Part shown: positions 54,599 to 63,636 of the stretch, piece by piece | Layout: each line of letters starts with the position of its first letter | How positions within the stretch are numbered: the stretch's first letter is position 1 | NCBI RefSeq assembly: GCF_900637055.1 | Contig: NZ_LR134338.1 | Location: 3,420,001 to 3,484,000, forward strand | DNA length: 64,000 nucleotides | Direction of reading: 5' to 3' | Source: Brevibacillus brevis | Lineage (GTDB): Bacteria > Bacillota > Bacilli > Brevibacillales > Brevibacillaceae | Program-made: the position numbers and the translations under genes | Notes under the pieces: model-generated | What the model saw: the letters and a program-made list of their open reading frames with translations, nothing else | What the model was told of the DNA's origin: nothing | Databases searched by the model: none

Positions 54599-54860
54599 TA
54601 CTCCACCTCCCGATCACCAGTGAACGGATGTGCCAACTGCTCATCATTTCCATACGCAACCGACGCCGTTGTCGGTTTATCGCATATTTCTGAATACGTT
54701 TATTATATCTATATTTTCAGGCTAATTCCAGCTTAAATCCAGTCCATTATCCTCGTTACTTACGATTGAAGGAACGAGAAAAAATCAATGTACGATTTTC
54801 GGCTGCATCCATTTTAGGTGAGCGATAAAATGAAAATAGAAAAATAGAGGGGGAAAACGA

Positions 54861-55954
54861 ATGATAACGGCCGAGATGAAGTCTGAGTATTATCAGGCGT
54901 TACTGGATAAAAATTCAGAATATGAAGGTGTCTTTTTCGTTGGAGTCAAGACAACTGGCGTATTCTGTCGCCCGACATGTCCAGCAAGAAAACCTAAGTT
55001 TATTAATTGTGAGTTTTTTGATCATGCCAAACAAGCACTTCTGGCCTCATTCCGGCCCTGCCAGCGCTGCCGTCCGCTTTCACATCCCAATCATGTTTCA
55101 GAGCTTGTGCGTCTGCTAGTAAACGCTGTAGAAGAAAACCCCGAGCAACGTTGGACGGAAAAAGACTTTCAAAGATTATCCGTGGACGCTGCAACAGCGC
55201 GCCGCCAATTCAAAAAGCGTTTTGGCATGACGTTCGTTGAATATGCAAGGGCGCGACGTATGGGGATTGCGCTGAAAGAAATCAGAGAAGGAAAAGCAAT
55301 CATCGATGCTCAACTAACCACAGGGTACGAGTCCAGCAGTGGTTTTCGAGACGCATTTTCACGAATTATGGGGGCAGCTCCTACTCGTCTTGGAGATCAT
55401 CATGTCTTAAAGGCATCGTGGCTGGATACGCGACTCGGTCCCATGATAGCTATAGCAGATGAAGAAGCGCTATATCTACTTGAATTCATTGATCGCCGCG
55501 GCTTGGAACGAGAAGTTGAACGTCTTAGACTAAGAACGAAGTCAGCGATTATCCCTGGTTCTACAGCACCAATCCGTTCGATTGAACGTGAGTTAGAGGA
55601 GTATTTTGACGGAAAGTTAACAGAATTTGCAACGCCATTGTTTTTGTGCGGATCGCCTTTTCAAAGAATGGTCTGGGAGCATTTACAAATGATCCCCCCG
55701 GTCAAACTTCATCCTATTCCGATGTTGCAGCAGCAATTGGGAAACCAAGCGCCTTTCGTGCCGTCGCTCAAGCAAATGGTGCGAATCAGTTAGCAATTGT
55801 CATTCCTTGTCACCGTGTCATCAACTCCAATGGTGATTTGGGTGGTTACGGAGGAGGACTTTCACGCAAACGCTGGCTGCTTCATCATGAAAAGGAAACA
55901 CCCGCCCCATTTGACTCGGATTCGAGAAAAATCCAGCAAGTGGATCATGGATGA
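54861..55954 (+). pseudogene. ada: Ada-type methylphosphotriester/O6-methylguanine-DNA methyltransferase, split by a one-base frameshift
   Basis: Domains in order: Ada metal-binding (FCRPTC, CRPCQRC; residues 36-70), AraC-type helix-turn-helix (about 90-175) and the methyltransferase with IPCHRV. The first frame reads correctly to MVWEHLQMIPP and then derails to a stop at 55793; the second frame carries GQTSSYSDVAAAIGKPSAF onward to 55954. One missing G after the C-run at 55694-55699 explains it. Repaired, it is a normal ~360-residue Ada. ATG at 54861 follows AGAGGGGG. Ada removes methyl groups from DNA and activates its own regulon. Sequencing error is a strong alternative to a true pseudogene. 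Confidence 0.87.
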
Positions 55955-55975
55955 ATAAGCAAAGGAGTGTACAAA

Positions 55976-57439
55976 TTGACACCCGTACAATCGAATAAAT
56001 GGGCTGTTTTATCTGTGGTCACGCTTGTTTCGTTCATTACCAACTTAGACGCGACGATTGTGGTTATCGGTCTTCCTTCTATCATGGAAGATTTGCGTAT
56101 TCCGATCAACATTGGTATGTGGACGATTACCGCGTTCTACATCATGAGCACATTATTTTTGCTTCCAGCTGGGCGTTGGTCGGATATGCTCGGAACCAAG
56201 CGCATTTTTATATGGGGACTCGCCTTGTTCACGATTTCCACTGCGCTTTGCGGTCTTGCGATCTCAGGCGCAACATTGATCGGTGCACGACTCCTTCAGG
56301 GGACTGGTGCTGCAATGGCAATGGCATCAGCAACACCAATCCTCATACGGACATTCCCACCCAATCAGCTCGGAATCGCTCTCGGAATAAACAACATATC
56401 ATGGGTGACTGGATCACTCATCGGTCCGGTGATCGGAGGCGCGCTTATCGGTGGTTTCGGCTGGCGATCCATCTTTTTTGTAGCTGTCCCCGTTGGAGTC
56501 ATTGGCTTGATCGCTGGCCTCCTGGTTCTCAAAAACACGCCACCAATCGAAAAGGGCAAGACTGACTGGCCGGGAATTTTGACCTTTGGATCAGGGTTAG
56601 TCGCTCTGCTTGTCGCACTATCTGAGGGGCATTCTTGGGGTTGGACATCGGTACACACACTTAGCCTCTTTGCAACCGCTCTACTTTTTTGGATAGCATT
56701 CGTACTCATCGAGCTACGTGTCAGGCATCCACTTTTTCCTCTAAGCCTTTTCACCTATCGAAACTATTCGATTGGTCTTGGAATCACGATGAGTTATTGC
56801 ATTGGTTATTTCGCCGTCACCATTCTCCTGATGCTATATCTGCAAGGGGCACATCGCTTAAGCCCGTTGGAAGCGGGATTGTTATTGATCCCATTATCTA
56901 TTCCCCAACTCTTCACGGCCCCCTTTGGCGGTAAACTTGCCGACCGTTTTGGCCCCGGTCGCATGATTCTGTTAGGATCATTTCTAATAGGCTCAGCCCT
57001 ACTGCTACTTGGACAACTTGGTTCTCAGTTATCGAGCATGGCTGTGATTATCCCGCTTCTTATCATATCCGCCGCCACTGGTCTGTCCTGGCCGTCGCTC
57101 GCGAAAGCAGTCCTATCTGCTGCTCCGCAAGAGCGCGCTGGCTCTGCTTCTGGCATGTTCTGGACCGTCTACGAAATGTGTCGGGCAATAAGTCAAGCTC
57201 TTTCATTGGTAGTCGTTCAGCTAAGCGTCAAGTCTTCATCCGTCTTGCCGCTATTTTCCGAAACGGGAGCTGGAGAGATCGCACAATCGAAGAGTGACTT
57301 GATCTATGCAACGAACAACGGTTTCCGATTCTTCGCCATCTTCTTCGCTATCGCAATCGTGTTAGGATTTTTTCTCATGAGGCCACAATGGAAGAAAGAC
57401 AGCTGGAAGGAGAAAAAAATAGCCCGCCAGTCCGGATGA
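55976..57439 (+). CDS. MFS drug transporter, 14-TM DHA2 (EmrB/QacA) family
   Basis: 487 residues with fourteen hydrophobic segments. The DHA2 entry motif LVSFITNLDATIVVIGLPSI is near residues 17-36, with GRWSDMLGTKRI in loop 2-3 and a motif C-like WVTGSLIGPVIGGALIGGFGWR. TTG at 55976 is chosen for AAGGAG 8 nt upstream; GTG at 55967 overlaps that site. It is 21 nt downstream of ada and could be co-expressed. Confidence 0.9.
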   Translation: MTPVQSNKWAVLSVVTLVSFITNLDATIVVIGLPSIMEDLRIPINIGMWTITAFYIMSTLFLLPAGRWSDMLGTKRIFIWGLALFTISTALCGLAISGATLIGARLLQGTGAAMAMASATPILIRTFPPNQLGIALGINNISWVTGSLIGPVIGGALIGGFGWRSIFFVAVPVGVIGLIAGLLVLKNTPPIEKGKTDWPGILTFGSGLVALLVALSEGHSWGWTSVHTLSLFATALLFWIAFVLIELRVRHPLFPLSLFTYRNYSIGLGITMSYCIGYFAVTILLMLYLQGAHRLSPLEAGLLLIPLSIPQLFTAPFGGKLADRFGPGRMILLGSFLIGSALLLLGQLGSQLSSMAVIIPLLIISAATGLSWPSLAKAVLSAAPQERAGSASGMFWTVYEMCRAISQALSLVVVQLSVKSSSVLPLFSETGAGEIAQSKSDLIYATNNGFRFFAIFFAIAIVLGFFLMRPQWKKDSWKEKKIARQSG

Positions 57440-57475
57440 GATGTGCAAGCATTATTACTGGCACTCCTTCCTCGC

Positions 57476-57508
57476 AAAAATGCCCTCGCATACGCAAGGG
57501 CATTTTTG
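57476..57508. terminator. Bidirectional terminator between DHA2 pump and Rrf2 gene
   Basis: AATGCCCT (57479-57486) pairs with AGGGCATT (57497-57504), flanked by A- and T-runs. Confidence 0.82.
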
Positions 57509-57511
57509 TTC

Positions 57512-57952
57512 TTACTGCGCTTTTTCGGTTATTTTTTGACGTAGGTTATCTACGAGCTCGGACATTTTCACTCCTCCCAAAATCTCCTCCATAGCATGCT
57601 GCGCACGAGTCAAAATCAACTCCAGCACAAACTGTATATTCGCTCCCACTGGACAATCGGGATTCGGTTGCTCATGGATGTGAAAAAGTTGCCCTTCTTC
57701 CACAACATCGACTGCACGGTAAATCTCAAGAAGCGTGATTTGATCCAGTTCCTTGGCGAGAGAAGCGCCGCCAGCTCCGGCACGTACGTTCACGAGCCCA
57801 GCCTTCTTCAACAGCCCCAGCACACGTCGGATCACGACCGGATTCGTATTCACACTACCTGCGATCCATTCGGAAGTGCAATGCGAATTAGAATCAATGG
57901 AAAGCAGTGATAAGATGTGAACCGCAATAGAGAACCGGCTGCTGATTTTCAT
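57512..57952 (-). CDS. Rrf2-family transcriptional regulator (YwnA-like)
   Basis: 146 residues: winged helix with SRFSIAVHILSLLS at the N-terminus and NPVVIRRVLGLLKKAGLV near residue 37, then the Rrf2 wing VRAGAGGASLAK. The three-cysteine Fe-S cluster of IscR/NsrR is absent; single cysteines are at about 25 and 99 (PDCPVG). This fits the YwnA branch. A TGTAA-N9-TTACA palindrome overlaps its own -10 region, suggesting autorepression. Confidence 0.88.
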   Translation of the reverse strand: MKISSRFSIAVHILSLLSIDSNSHCTSEWIAGSVNTNPVVIRRVLGLLKKAGLVNVRAGAGGASLAKELDQITLLEIYRAVDVVEEGQLFHIHEQPNPDCPVGANIQFVLELILTRAQHAMEEILGGVKMSELVDNLRQKITEKAQ

Positions 57953-57970
57953 ACGTTGTCACCCTTTCGT

Positions 57971-57989
57971 TGTAATGATTATAGTTACA
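57971..57989. promoter_or_regulatory. Candidate Rrf2 operator overlapping the regulator promoter
   Basis: TGTAATGATTATAGTTACA has inverted TGTAA/TTACA ends. On the minus strand TATAAT lies inside it, 19-37 nt upstream of the Rrf2 start. It also lies upstream of the divergent thioesterase-like gene. Confidence 0.55.
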
Positions 57990-58107
57990 CCACAGACGAG
58001 AAGTCAAGTTAACCATACCGTCACATTTCGTCACGTCGAACTTTTATTCATTCTACTATAATGACTGTGTCAAGTGTTCCCGTAATCTGGAAGGAGTGTT
58101 GACAAAA

Positions 58108-59397
58108 ATGATACTTCCACAAATTGAAGTTACGCCTGCAACAGCCTTAATAGATGTTCCTGTCCATATCACGCTGAGCGGGTTTGTCCCCAATCAGTTA
58201 ATCACCCTTCATGCCACCCTGAAAAATGGGTTGCCTGGAGGAGATTTGACTGCATCATCACATGCCATCTTTCAAGCGGACGAGAATGGTTCAGTCGATT
58301 TGGTTTCCCAAGCCCCCCTGTTTGGTACCTATGAGGGGATTGATCCGATGGGGCTTTTCTGGTCTATGAATGTTCAAACCATGCGTTTCTATCATGCCTA
58401 TTCGCTGGACGACTTTCAGTTCACTCCACGCTCCACCGAAATAGAATTGACAGCAGAAGTTCACGATAAACCTGTAGCAAAAGCAGTCGTGAAACGTATT
58501 TTTGTCTCCCGCGACGTATCGATACAGAAAGTGTTCGACCATGGTCTGATCGGCCTGTATTTTTCAAAACCCCACACAGAGCAAAGACCCGCCATTGTCG
58601 TACTAGGTGGAAGCGAAGGCGGAATTGGTTCCTGCTCACAATTCGCTGCTTTGTTCGCCTCTCACGGCTATCCGGCGCTAGCACTCGCTTACTTCCAATG
58701 CAATGATCTTCCTGACGATATTCGTCAAATCCCGATCGAATATGTTCAACGCGCCATTCATTGGCTACAGCAGCAGACTTCTGTACATCCTGATAAAATT
58801 ACGTTATTTGGACGTTCAAAAGGAGCAGAATTGGCATTAGTCACAGCATCGATCGATCAACACGTACATGCTGTTATTGCTTCAAGTCCCAGCTCTACTG
58901 TTACTATCGGGACGGATAAGGCATTCGCTGGATCAGACACGTTCTCTCCGCAATCCTCTTGGTCGTTTCAAGGAGAGCCTCTCCCTTTCGTGCCATGGAC
59001 AGAGGAACAGACAAAAGTCTCACAGGAGCGACTCGACGCAGGTCAACGTATCGATCACATCCATGCCGAAGCCTGGGCTGCTTGTGAGTGGGTAGAAGAT
59101 GCCGCAATCCCGGTGGAAAAAATCAATGGCCCGATCCTCTTCCTCTCCTCGGATGATGATCACTGGTGGCCTGCGACAGAGCATTGCGAGCAAATGGTCG
59201 AGCGGTTAAAGGATCATCAGTTTGCTCATCCGGTAGTGCATTTGCGGTACGCAGATACAGGACATGGGATCCGCTTTCCTTACATCCCGACTACCCGTAC
59301 ACAGCTCAATGGGGGTACGCCCAAAAACAACGCCTACGCATCCGAACACTCTTGGCGTGAGGTTCTTCAGTTTTTGGAACGGACTTTTCCAGAGTAA
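58108..59397 (+). CDS. Acyl-CoA thioesterase/BAAT-family alpha/beta hydrolase
   Basis: 429 residues. An N-terminal acyl-CoA thioester hydrolase/BAAT domain (about 1-135) and a C-terminal BAAT alpha/beta hydrolase with nucleophile elbow LFGRSKGAELAL near residue 232 (Ser), an Asp in LSSDDDHWWP near 350 and His in ADTGHGI near 387. The family hydrolyses acyl-CoA or transfers acyl groups to amino acids. ATG at 58108 has AAGGAG 11 nt upstream. Divergent from the Rrf2 gene, which may regulate it. Confidence 0.85.
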   Translation: MILPQIEVTPATALIDVPVHITLSGFVPNQLITLHATLKNGLPGGDLTASSHAIFQADENGSVDLVSQAPLFGTYEGIDPMGLFWSMNVQTMRFYHAYSLDDFQFTPRSTEIELTAEVHDKPVAKAVVKRIFVSRDVSIQKVFDHGLIGLYFSKPHTEQRPAIVVLGGSEGGIGSCSQFAALFASHGYPALALAYFQCNDLPDDIRQIPIEYVQRAIHWLQQQTSVHPDKITLFGRSKGAELALVTASIDQHVHAVIASSPSSTVTIGTDKAFAGSDTFSPQSSWSFQGEPLPFVPWTEEQTKVSQERLDAGQRIDHIHAEAWAACEWVEDAAIPVEKINGPILFLSSDDDHWWPATEHCEQMVERLKDHQFAHPVVHLRYADTGHGIRFPYIPTTRTQLNGGTPKNNAYASEHSWREVLQFLERTFPE

Positions 59398-59469
59398 AAA
59401 CAGGGAAAGCCTACTCGCATGACGAAGTAGGCATTACCATCTATCATTTTAGAAAGGATGTAGAACCCT

Positions 59470-59808
59470 ATGGACTGCCTATTTTGCAAAATTGTAAACG
59501 GAGACATTCCGTCCAAAAAAGTGTATGAGGATGAGCATGTATTGGCTTTTCACGACATTAATCCTGTTGCCCCTGTACACGTCCTGATGATTCCAAAAAA
59601 GCATATTCAATCCGTTTTGGCTATCGAGCCTGAGGACAAGGAGCTAATCGGCCATCTCCATTTATCGCTGCAAAAAGTAGCAGAAACAATGGGTGTAAAC
59701 GAGGATGGCTTCCGTATCGTAACCAACATTGGCAAACACGGCCAGCAAACCGTCTTCCATCTGCACTACCACCTCATCGGAGGCAGACAATTGGAGTGGC
59801 AGTTCTAA
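59470..59808 (+). CDS. HIT family protein (HinT-like)
   Basis: 112 residues, with CLFCKIVNGDIPSKKVYEDE at the N-terminus (zinc-type cysteines) and the histidine triad in VFHLHYHLIGG near residue 98. HinT proteins hydrolyse AMP-linked amines such as adenosine phosphoramidates. AAAGGATG precedes the ATG. Confidence 0.93.
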   Translation: MDCLFCKIVNGDIPSKKVYEDEHVLAFHDINPVAPVHVLMIPKKHIQSVLAIEPEDKELIGHLHLSLQKVAETMGVNEDGFRIVTNIGKHGQQTVFHLHYHLIGGRQLEWQF

Positions 59809-59818
59809 TCCTTAGCAA

Positions 59819-60796
59819 CTACTGCTCCCTATGAGAGGCAATGTGGCGGGCGATACCTTCACCGTGAAACCTTCCATTTTCAATAAAAATGGCGTTTGCG
59901 TGATGGCCCGCCGCAATGACTCCCGCAATATAGAGACCTGGGATGTTCGTCTCCATCGTCTCTGGATGATGCGCCGGGATTCCCGTTTCCTCGTCAATCA
60001 TAACCCCTAACGAATGAAGGAAGGTACGATCCGGACGGTATCCAATCAAAGAAAACACATGGTCATTGGCAAGTGTAATGACTTCCTCCCCTGTTTTCAC
60101 CCTGATGGAACGCTCCTCGATGTTCTCGACAGTTGCACCGAACAGCAGTTGGATGCGTCCCTTTTTGACCAGACTCTCAAAAACAGGTCTTGTCCATGCC
60201 TTGACCTTGTCGGAAAGCTCCGTTCGGCGGCAAATCACCGTTACTTTTGCTCCTGCGCGCTCCAGCTCCATCGCCGCGTCTACGGCAGAGTTGTTTCCTC
60301 CTACTACCGCTACTGCAAGCCCAGTATACGGATGTGCTTCCTTGTAGAAGGACGAAACCTTCGGCAACTCCTCGCCCGGTACCTGCAGCCGATTCGGATT
60401 GTCAAAGTACCCTGTGGCGATCACCAAGTTTTTCGCTTCATACGTATGTGTTTTGGCAAATCGGTCCGTTGTCGTGACTTGAAAGCCAGCTGGCGTCTTC
60501 TTCGCTTCCGTTACCGTTTCATATACGTTCACGCGCAATTTTTCTCTCGCTGCTACCAGTCGGTAGTAATTGAGTGCCTCCTGTCTGGTCGGCTTGTCGT
60601 TCGCCGTTGCAAATGGTAAGCCCCCAATCTCCAGTAAATCAGGTGTGCTATGAAAAATCATATAGGTCGGGTAGCGATAAATCGAATGGACGAGCGACCC
60701 TTTTTCAATAATGATGGGATCAAGTCCAGCTCGCTTGCAGGCAATTGCCGCTGCCAGTCCACAAGGCCCACCGCCTACAATCAGTACGTCTTCCAT
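59819..60796 (-). CDS. bdr: Bacillithiol disulfide reductase (YpdA/Bdr)
   Basis: 325 residues. FAD-binding GGGPCGLAAAIA at 8-19 with the conserved Cys of YpdA, then SIYRYPTYMIFHSTPDLLEIGG near 38-59 that marks this family, and the NADPH site VVGGNNSAVDAA near residue 168. It reduces oxidised bacillithiol with NADPH, so the organism presumably makes bacillithiol. ATG at 60796 follows GGCGGAGAG. Convergent with the HIT gene. Confidence 0.92.
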   Translation of the reverse strand: MEDVLIVGGGPCGLAAAIACKRAGLDPIIIEKGSLVHSIYRYPTYMIFHSTPDLLEIGGLPFATANDKPTRQEALNYYRLVAAREKLRVNVYETVTEAKKTPAGFQVTTTDRFAKTHTYEAKNLVIATGYFDNPNRLQVPGEELPKVSSFYKEAHPYTGLAVAVVGGNNSAVDAAMELERAGAKVTVICRRTELSDKVKAWTRPVFESLVKKGRIQLLFGATVENIEERSIRVKTGEEVITLANDHVFSLIGYRPDRTFLHSLGVMIDEETGIPAHHPETMETNIPGLYIAGVIAAGHHANAIFIENGRFHGEGIARHIASHREQ

Positions 60797-60902
60797 TTCT
60801 CTCCGCCTCGCTTCATTCTCTCTATTCTTATTCCTCCATCATATCATATCGAGATTCCAACAAAAGAGTTCGGGCACACTGCAAGGTTTCTACCAAAATC
60901 TG

Positions 60903-60919
60903 ACCAATGAAAGATTGGT
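60903..60919. promoter_or_regulatory. Small inverted repeat upstream of the SLH-GH18 gene
   Basis: ACCAAT/ATTGGT arms around GAAAG, 23 nt before the start codon; TATACT (60930-60935) follows. Possible operator or leader hairpin. Confidence 0.3.
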
Positions 60920-60941
60920 TCTCTCTCCTTATACTGGATGT

Positions 60942-62546
60942 ATGATGAAAAAACAAAACATACATATCTGGTTCGTTTCCTTGGCTTTTCTGGTGTATGG
61001 TCTCTCTTTTGCAATGGGAGTTCCTGCATCCACAGCATCGACGAAAAATTTAAAAGATATCGCAAACAGCTATGCGATAGAGCAAATCCGCTCGCTACAT
61101 GCAGCAGGTGTCATCGCCGGGGATGAAAACGGGTATTTTCACCCGACTCGCCCGGTTACGCGTGCTGAGTTTGTCGCGATGCTCACACGAACGCTCGGCA
61201 TTAAGCCGGTAGTCAGCAACGTCGCAGCCTACTCGGATGTCCCGAAAAACTCTTGGGCATACGGGTACGTCCAAGCTGCAGCTGGACTTAACATCGCAAA
61301 TGGCATCGGTCCTACTACTTTTGCTCCGAAGCGGACGATTTCTCGCGAAGAGGCCGCTGCGTTTCTCGTGCGCGCACTGGAACAGAGCATTTCGCCTTCT
61401 TACCAGCTTTCCGTGAAGGATGCCAATGCGATTTCGAGCTGGGCGCGCGCCTCAGTCAGCCACGCCATGCAGAAAAAGTGGTTGGTTGGCTATAACGGCT
61501 ACTTCCGTCCAACACAAGCGCTGTCTCGCGAAGAAACGGCCGTTGTTCTGCATCGAATTCTGGAGAATCTAAAGAAGCAAAACGTTACAGCAAAGCCGCT
61601 TGTCTCTCTCGGATGGCAATACCAGTCCACGACAGAGGAGTTCATTGCACATGTCAAGAAAAGCGGAGTCAACACACTGTCACCTCGCTGGTATTTCCTG
61701 CAAAAAGACGGAACCATTAGCGACTTTACGGATGCTTCACTCGTCCATTGGGCACATGCAAATGGCAAGCAGGTGTGGCCGCTGTTCGGGAATAAATTCG
61801 ATACCGCTGCCACCCACGCCATGCTGTCTGATGCCAAAAAACGAAAAGCGGCGGTTCAAAAGCTGGCTTCCTTCATTGACAAGTACCAGCTGGATGGAAT
61901 CAATGTCGATTTTGAAGGGTTCTCCCCTGCAGATCGTAACAACTTCACCTTGTTCATTCAGGAGCTCGCGACTGCCCTTCACGCAAAAGGAGCGGTGCTG
62001 TCTGTAGATATTCCGCCCGATGGTCTAGCAGACTGGAGTGCTCCATTTGATTTTGCCAAATTAGCAAAACATGCGGATTATTTAGTAGTAATGGCCTATG
62101 ATGAGCATTGGGCAGGCGGGCCAAAAGCAGGCTCCGTGTCATCCTTGCCATGGTTGAAAAAAGTCATCACCAACTTGCTCGACGACGTTCCAACCCAAAA
62201 GCTGATTGTGGGCATGCCTCTGTACACACGAGATTGGCACCAATCAAAGGGAGCGCTGAAATCAACGGACCTCAGCATCCCTCAGTCCTACCAACTGCTC
62301 TCTCAATATAGAGCCAAGACGGTTTGGGACGATAAAATTGGGCAATACCGCTCGACGTATCAAAAACAAGGCGTCTCACATACTATCTGGCTGGAAGAAA
62401 GTCGCTCCATGGGACTCAAGGTCCAGGCCAGCCTGCAATGGAATATTGGTGGACTGGCGTACTGGTACGTAGGTTCTGAATCAACTGATATGTGGACAGC
62501 CATTGCCAATTCGATTACCCTTAAGCATGCACGTGAAAAACTGTAA
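60942..62546 (+). CDS. S-layer-homology domain protein with GH18 glycosidase domain
   Basis: 534 residues. A signal peptide (about 1-28) is followed by three SLH repeats (about 32-85, 90-145 and 150-210; for example GYFHPTRPVTRAEFVAML) that tether to pyruvylated wall polymer. A GH18 barrel (about 220-530) has the catalytic signature DGINVDFE near residues 317-324. GH18 proteins with this fold cut chitin or, in spore formers, peptidoglycan glycan strands (YaaH/YdhD/SleL-like). Tandem ATGs at 60942 and 60945 are the likely start, although the frame is open back to 60711. Acts on the outside of the cell wall. Confidence 0.9.
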   Translation: MMKKQNIHIWFVSLAFLVYGLSFAMGVPASTASTKNLKDIANSYAIEQIRSLHAAGVIAGDENGYFHPTRPVTRAEFVAMLTRTLGIKPVVSNVAAYSDVPKNSWAYGYVQAAAGLNIANGIGPTTFAPKRTISREEAAAFLVRALEQSISPSYQLSVKDANAISSWARASVSHAMQKKWLVGYNGYFRPTQALSREETAVVLHRILENLKKQNVTAKPLVSLGWQYQSTTEEFIAHVKKSGVNTLSPRWYFLQKDGTISDFTDASLVHWAHANGKQVWPLFGNKFDTAATHAMLSDAKKRKAAVQKLASFIDKYQLDGINVDFEGFSPADRNNFTLFIQELATALHAKGAVLSVDIPPDGLADWSAPFDFAKLAKHADYLVVMAYDEHWAGGPKAGSVSSLPWLKKVITNLLDDVPTQKLIVGMPLYTRDWHQSKGALKSTDLSIPQSYQLLSQYRAKTVWDDKIGQYRSTYQKQGVSHTIWLEESRSMGLKVQASLQWNIGGLAYWYVGSESTDMWTAIANSITLKHAREKL

Positions 62547-62553
62547 GAATATG

Positions 62554-62606
62554 AAAAGAAGCACCCTCCGTCCGGCTACAGCCGTGGCAGAGGTGCTTCT
62601 TTTTGT
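62554..62606 (+). terminator. Terminator after SLH-GH18 gene
   Basis: AAGAAGCACC (62556-62565) pairs with GGTGCTTCTT (62592-62601); a T-run follows. It can also act on the convergent small gene. Confidence 0.8.
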
Positions 62607-62621
62607 TAGGCTAGGCAATAC

Positions 62622-62786
62622 TCAATACGTCCCAGATGAGCCTGCTCCACCAGGATGTTTAGGTGCCTCGACGACTTCATCCTTCGACGCTTTTCGGGTT
62701 TCAAATAAATCCGTGCTTCCTGCTGCGTGCGTCCCCAGTACTTTCAATTCTTTATTTTCCACTTCCTGATTGTTTTGTTCAGACAA
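62622..62786 (-). CDS. Small hypothetical protein, 54 residues, TTG start
   Basis: TTG at 62786 has GGAGGG 7 nt upstream and reads 54 codons to TGA at 62622. The protein is hydrophilic and acidic in the first half (SEQNNQEVENKELK) and ends in the glycine/serine-rich tail PKHPGGAGSSGTY. No domain recognised. The excellent ribosome site and own terminator argue it is real. Confidence 0.6.
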   Translation of the reverse strand: MSEQNNQEVENKELKVLGTHAAGSTDLFETRKASKDEVVEAPKHPGGAGSSGTY

Positions 62787-62995
62787 TTGTGATCCCTCCA
62801 GGATGCAAGTTACCAGTAGTTTGTCTCGTTTATGCGATTATTAGACGATTATGGGACGATACGTTCTACCCAATAATCTCCTATTGTTGCAACATGAAAA
62901 GTTCGGTATATTGAAATGCTACCCCCCAATTTACTGCCCAAGACAATATCTGAATTTCATTTTATATACTTCGATGAATGAAGGAGGAATCAGCT

Positions 62996-63577
62996 GTGAA
63001 GATGGAAATTTCAGATAACCGCATCATTTCAATCTTTGTGCCGGAGAGTGAACTGGCAGAGCGCGGTTACGATCAAAATAATCACGAAGCCGCTCTTTCG
63101 CTCCTTAACCATTTGATCGACGAAGCGCTTTTGTTTGCGGAATCTACGCAAGATTTTCCGGCAATGGATATGCCGTCACGTACGGAGGTAGCTTTCATTC
63201 CTTCTCAAGGGATGTATATCACTATTACCTTACTAGAAAGCCAAGAAGAAAAAACAGATGGGAAACAGACTGTAATTCTGGAGCAGGAGGCCTCATTTTT
63301 TGTCTTCCCTGACTTTGAAGATCTGACGCTATGTGCAGCGAAAATGCCCGAGCGTTTGCGTAAAAGTGGAAAGCTGTATGTATACAACGCTTCCTATGTG
63401 CTCCATCTTCCGAAATCCGATTTTTCCACCGAGGATGATCATCAGCTCGCAGCCTCTATTGTTGCTGAATATGCGACAAGACAGGTTGATACGACATCTG
63501 CGGTCGTGAATGAGTACGGAAAAGTCCTGTTTGAAAAAGAAGCTTTTCTTGAGATAGCACGCTTGTTTCCTTGTTAA
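62996..63577 (+). CDS. MecA-family adaptor protein (YpbH-like)
   Basis: 193 residues from GTG 62996, which has AAGGAGG 8 nt upstream; the ATG at 62978 precedes that site. An N-terminal MecA-like part (ISIFVPESELAERGYD) is joined by a central linker to a C-terminal domain with YNASYVLHLPK and VNEYGKVLFEKEA. The length equals Bacillus YpbH (about 194) rather than MecA (218). Such adaptors bring substrates to the ClpC ATPase. Confidence 0.82.
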   Translation: MKMEISDNRIISIFVPESELAERGYDQNNHEAALSLLNHLIDEALLFAESTQDFPAMDMPSRTEVAFIPSQGMYITITLLESQEEKTDGKQTVILEQEASFFVFPDFEDLTLCAAKMPERLRKSGKLYVYNASYVLHLPKSDFSTEDDHQLAASIVAEYATRQVDTTSAVVNEYGKVLFEKEAFLEIARLFPC

Positions 63578-63636
63578 ATAGACAGCAACTTCTTGTCATA
63601 AACTGCAAAAAGGCCAACCCTTGATATTATCCCCTT

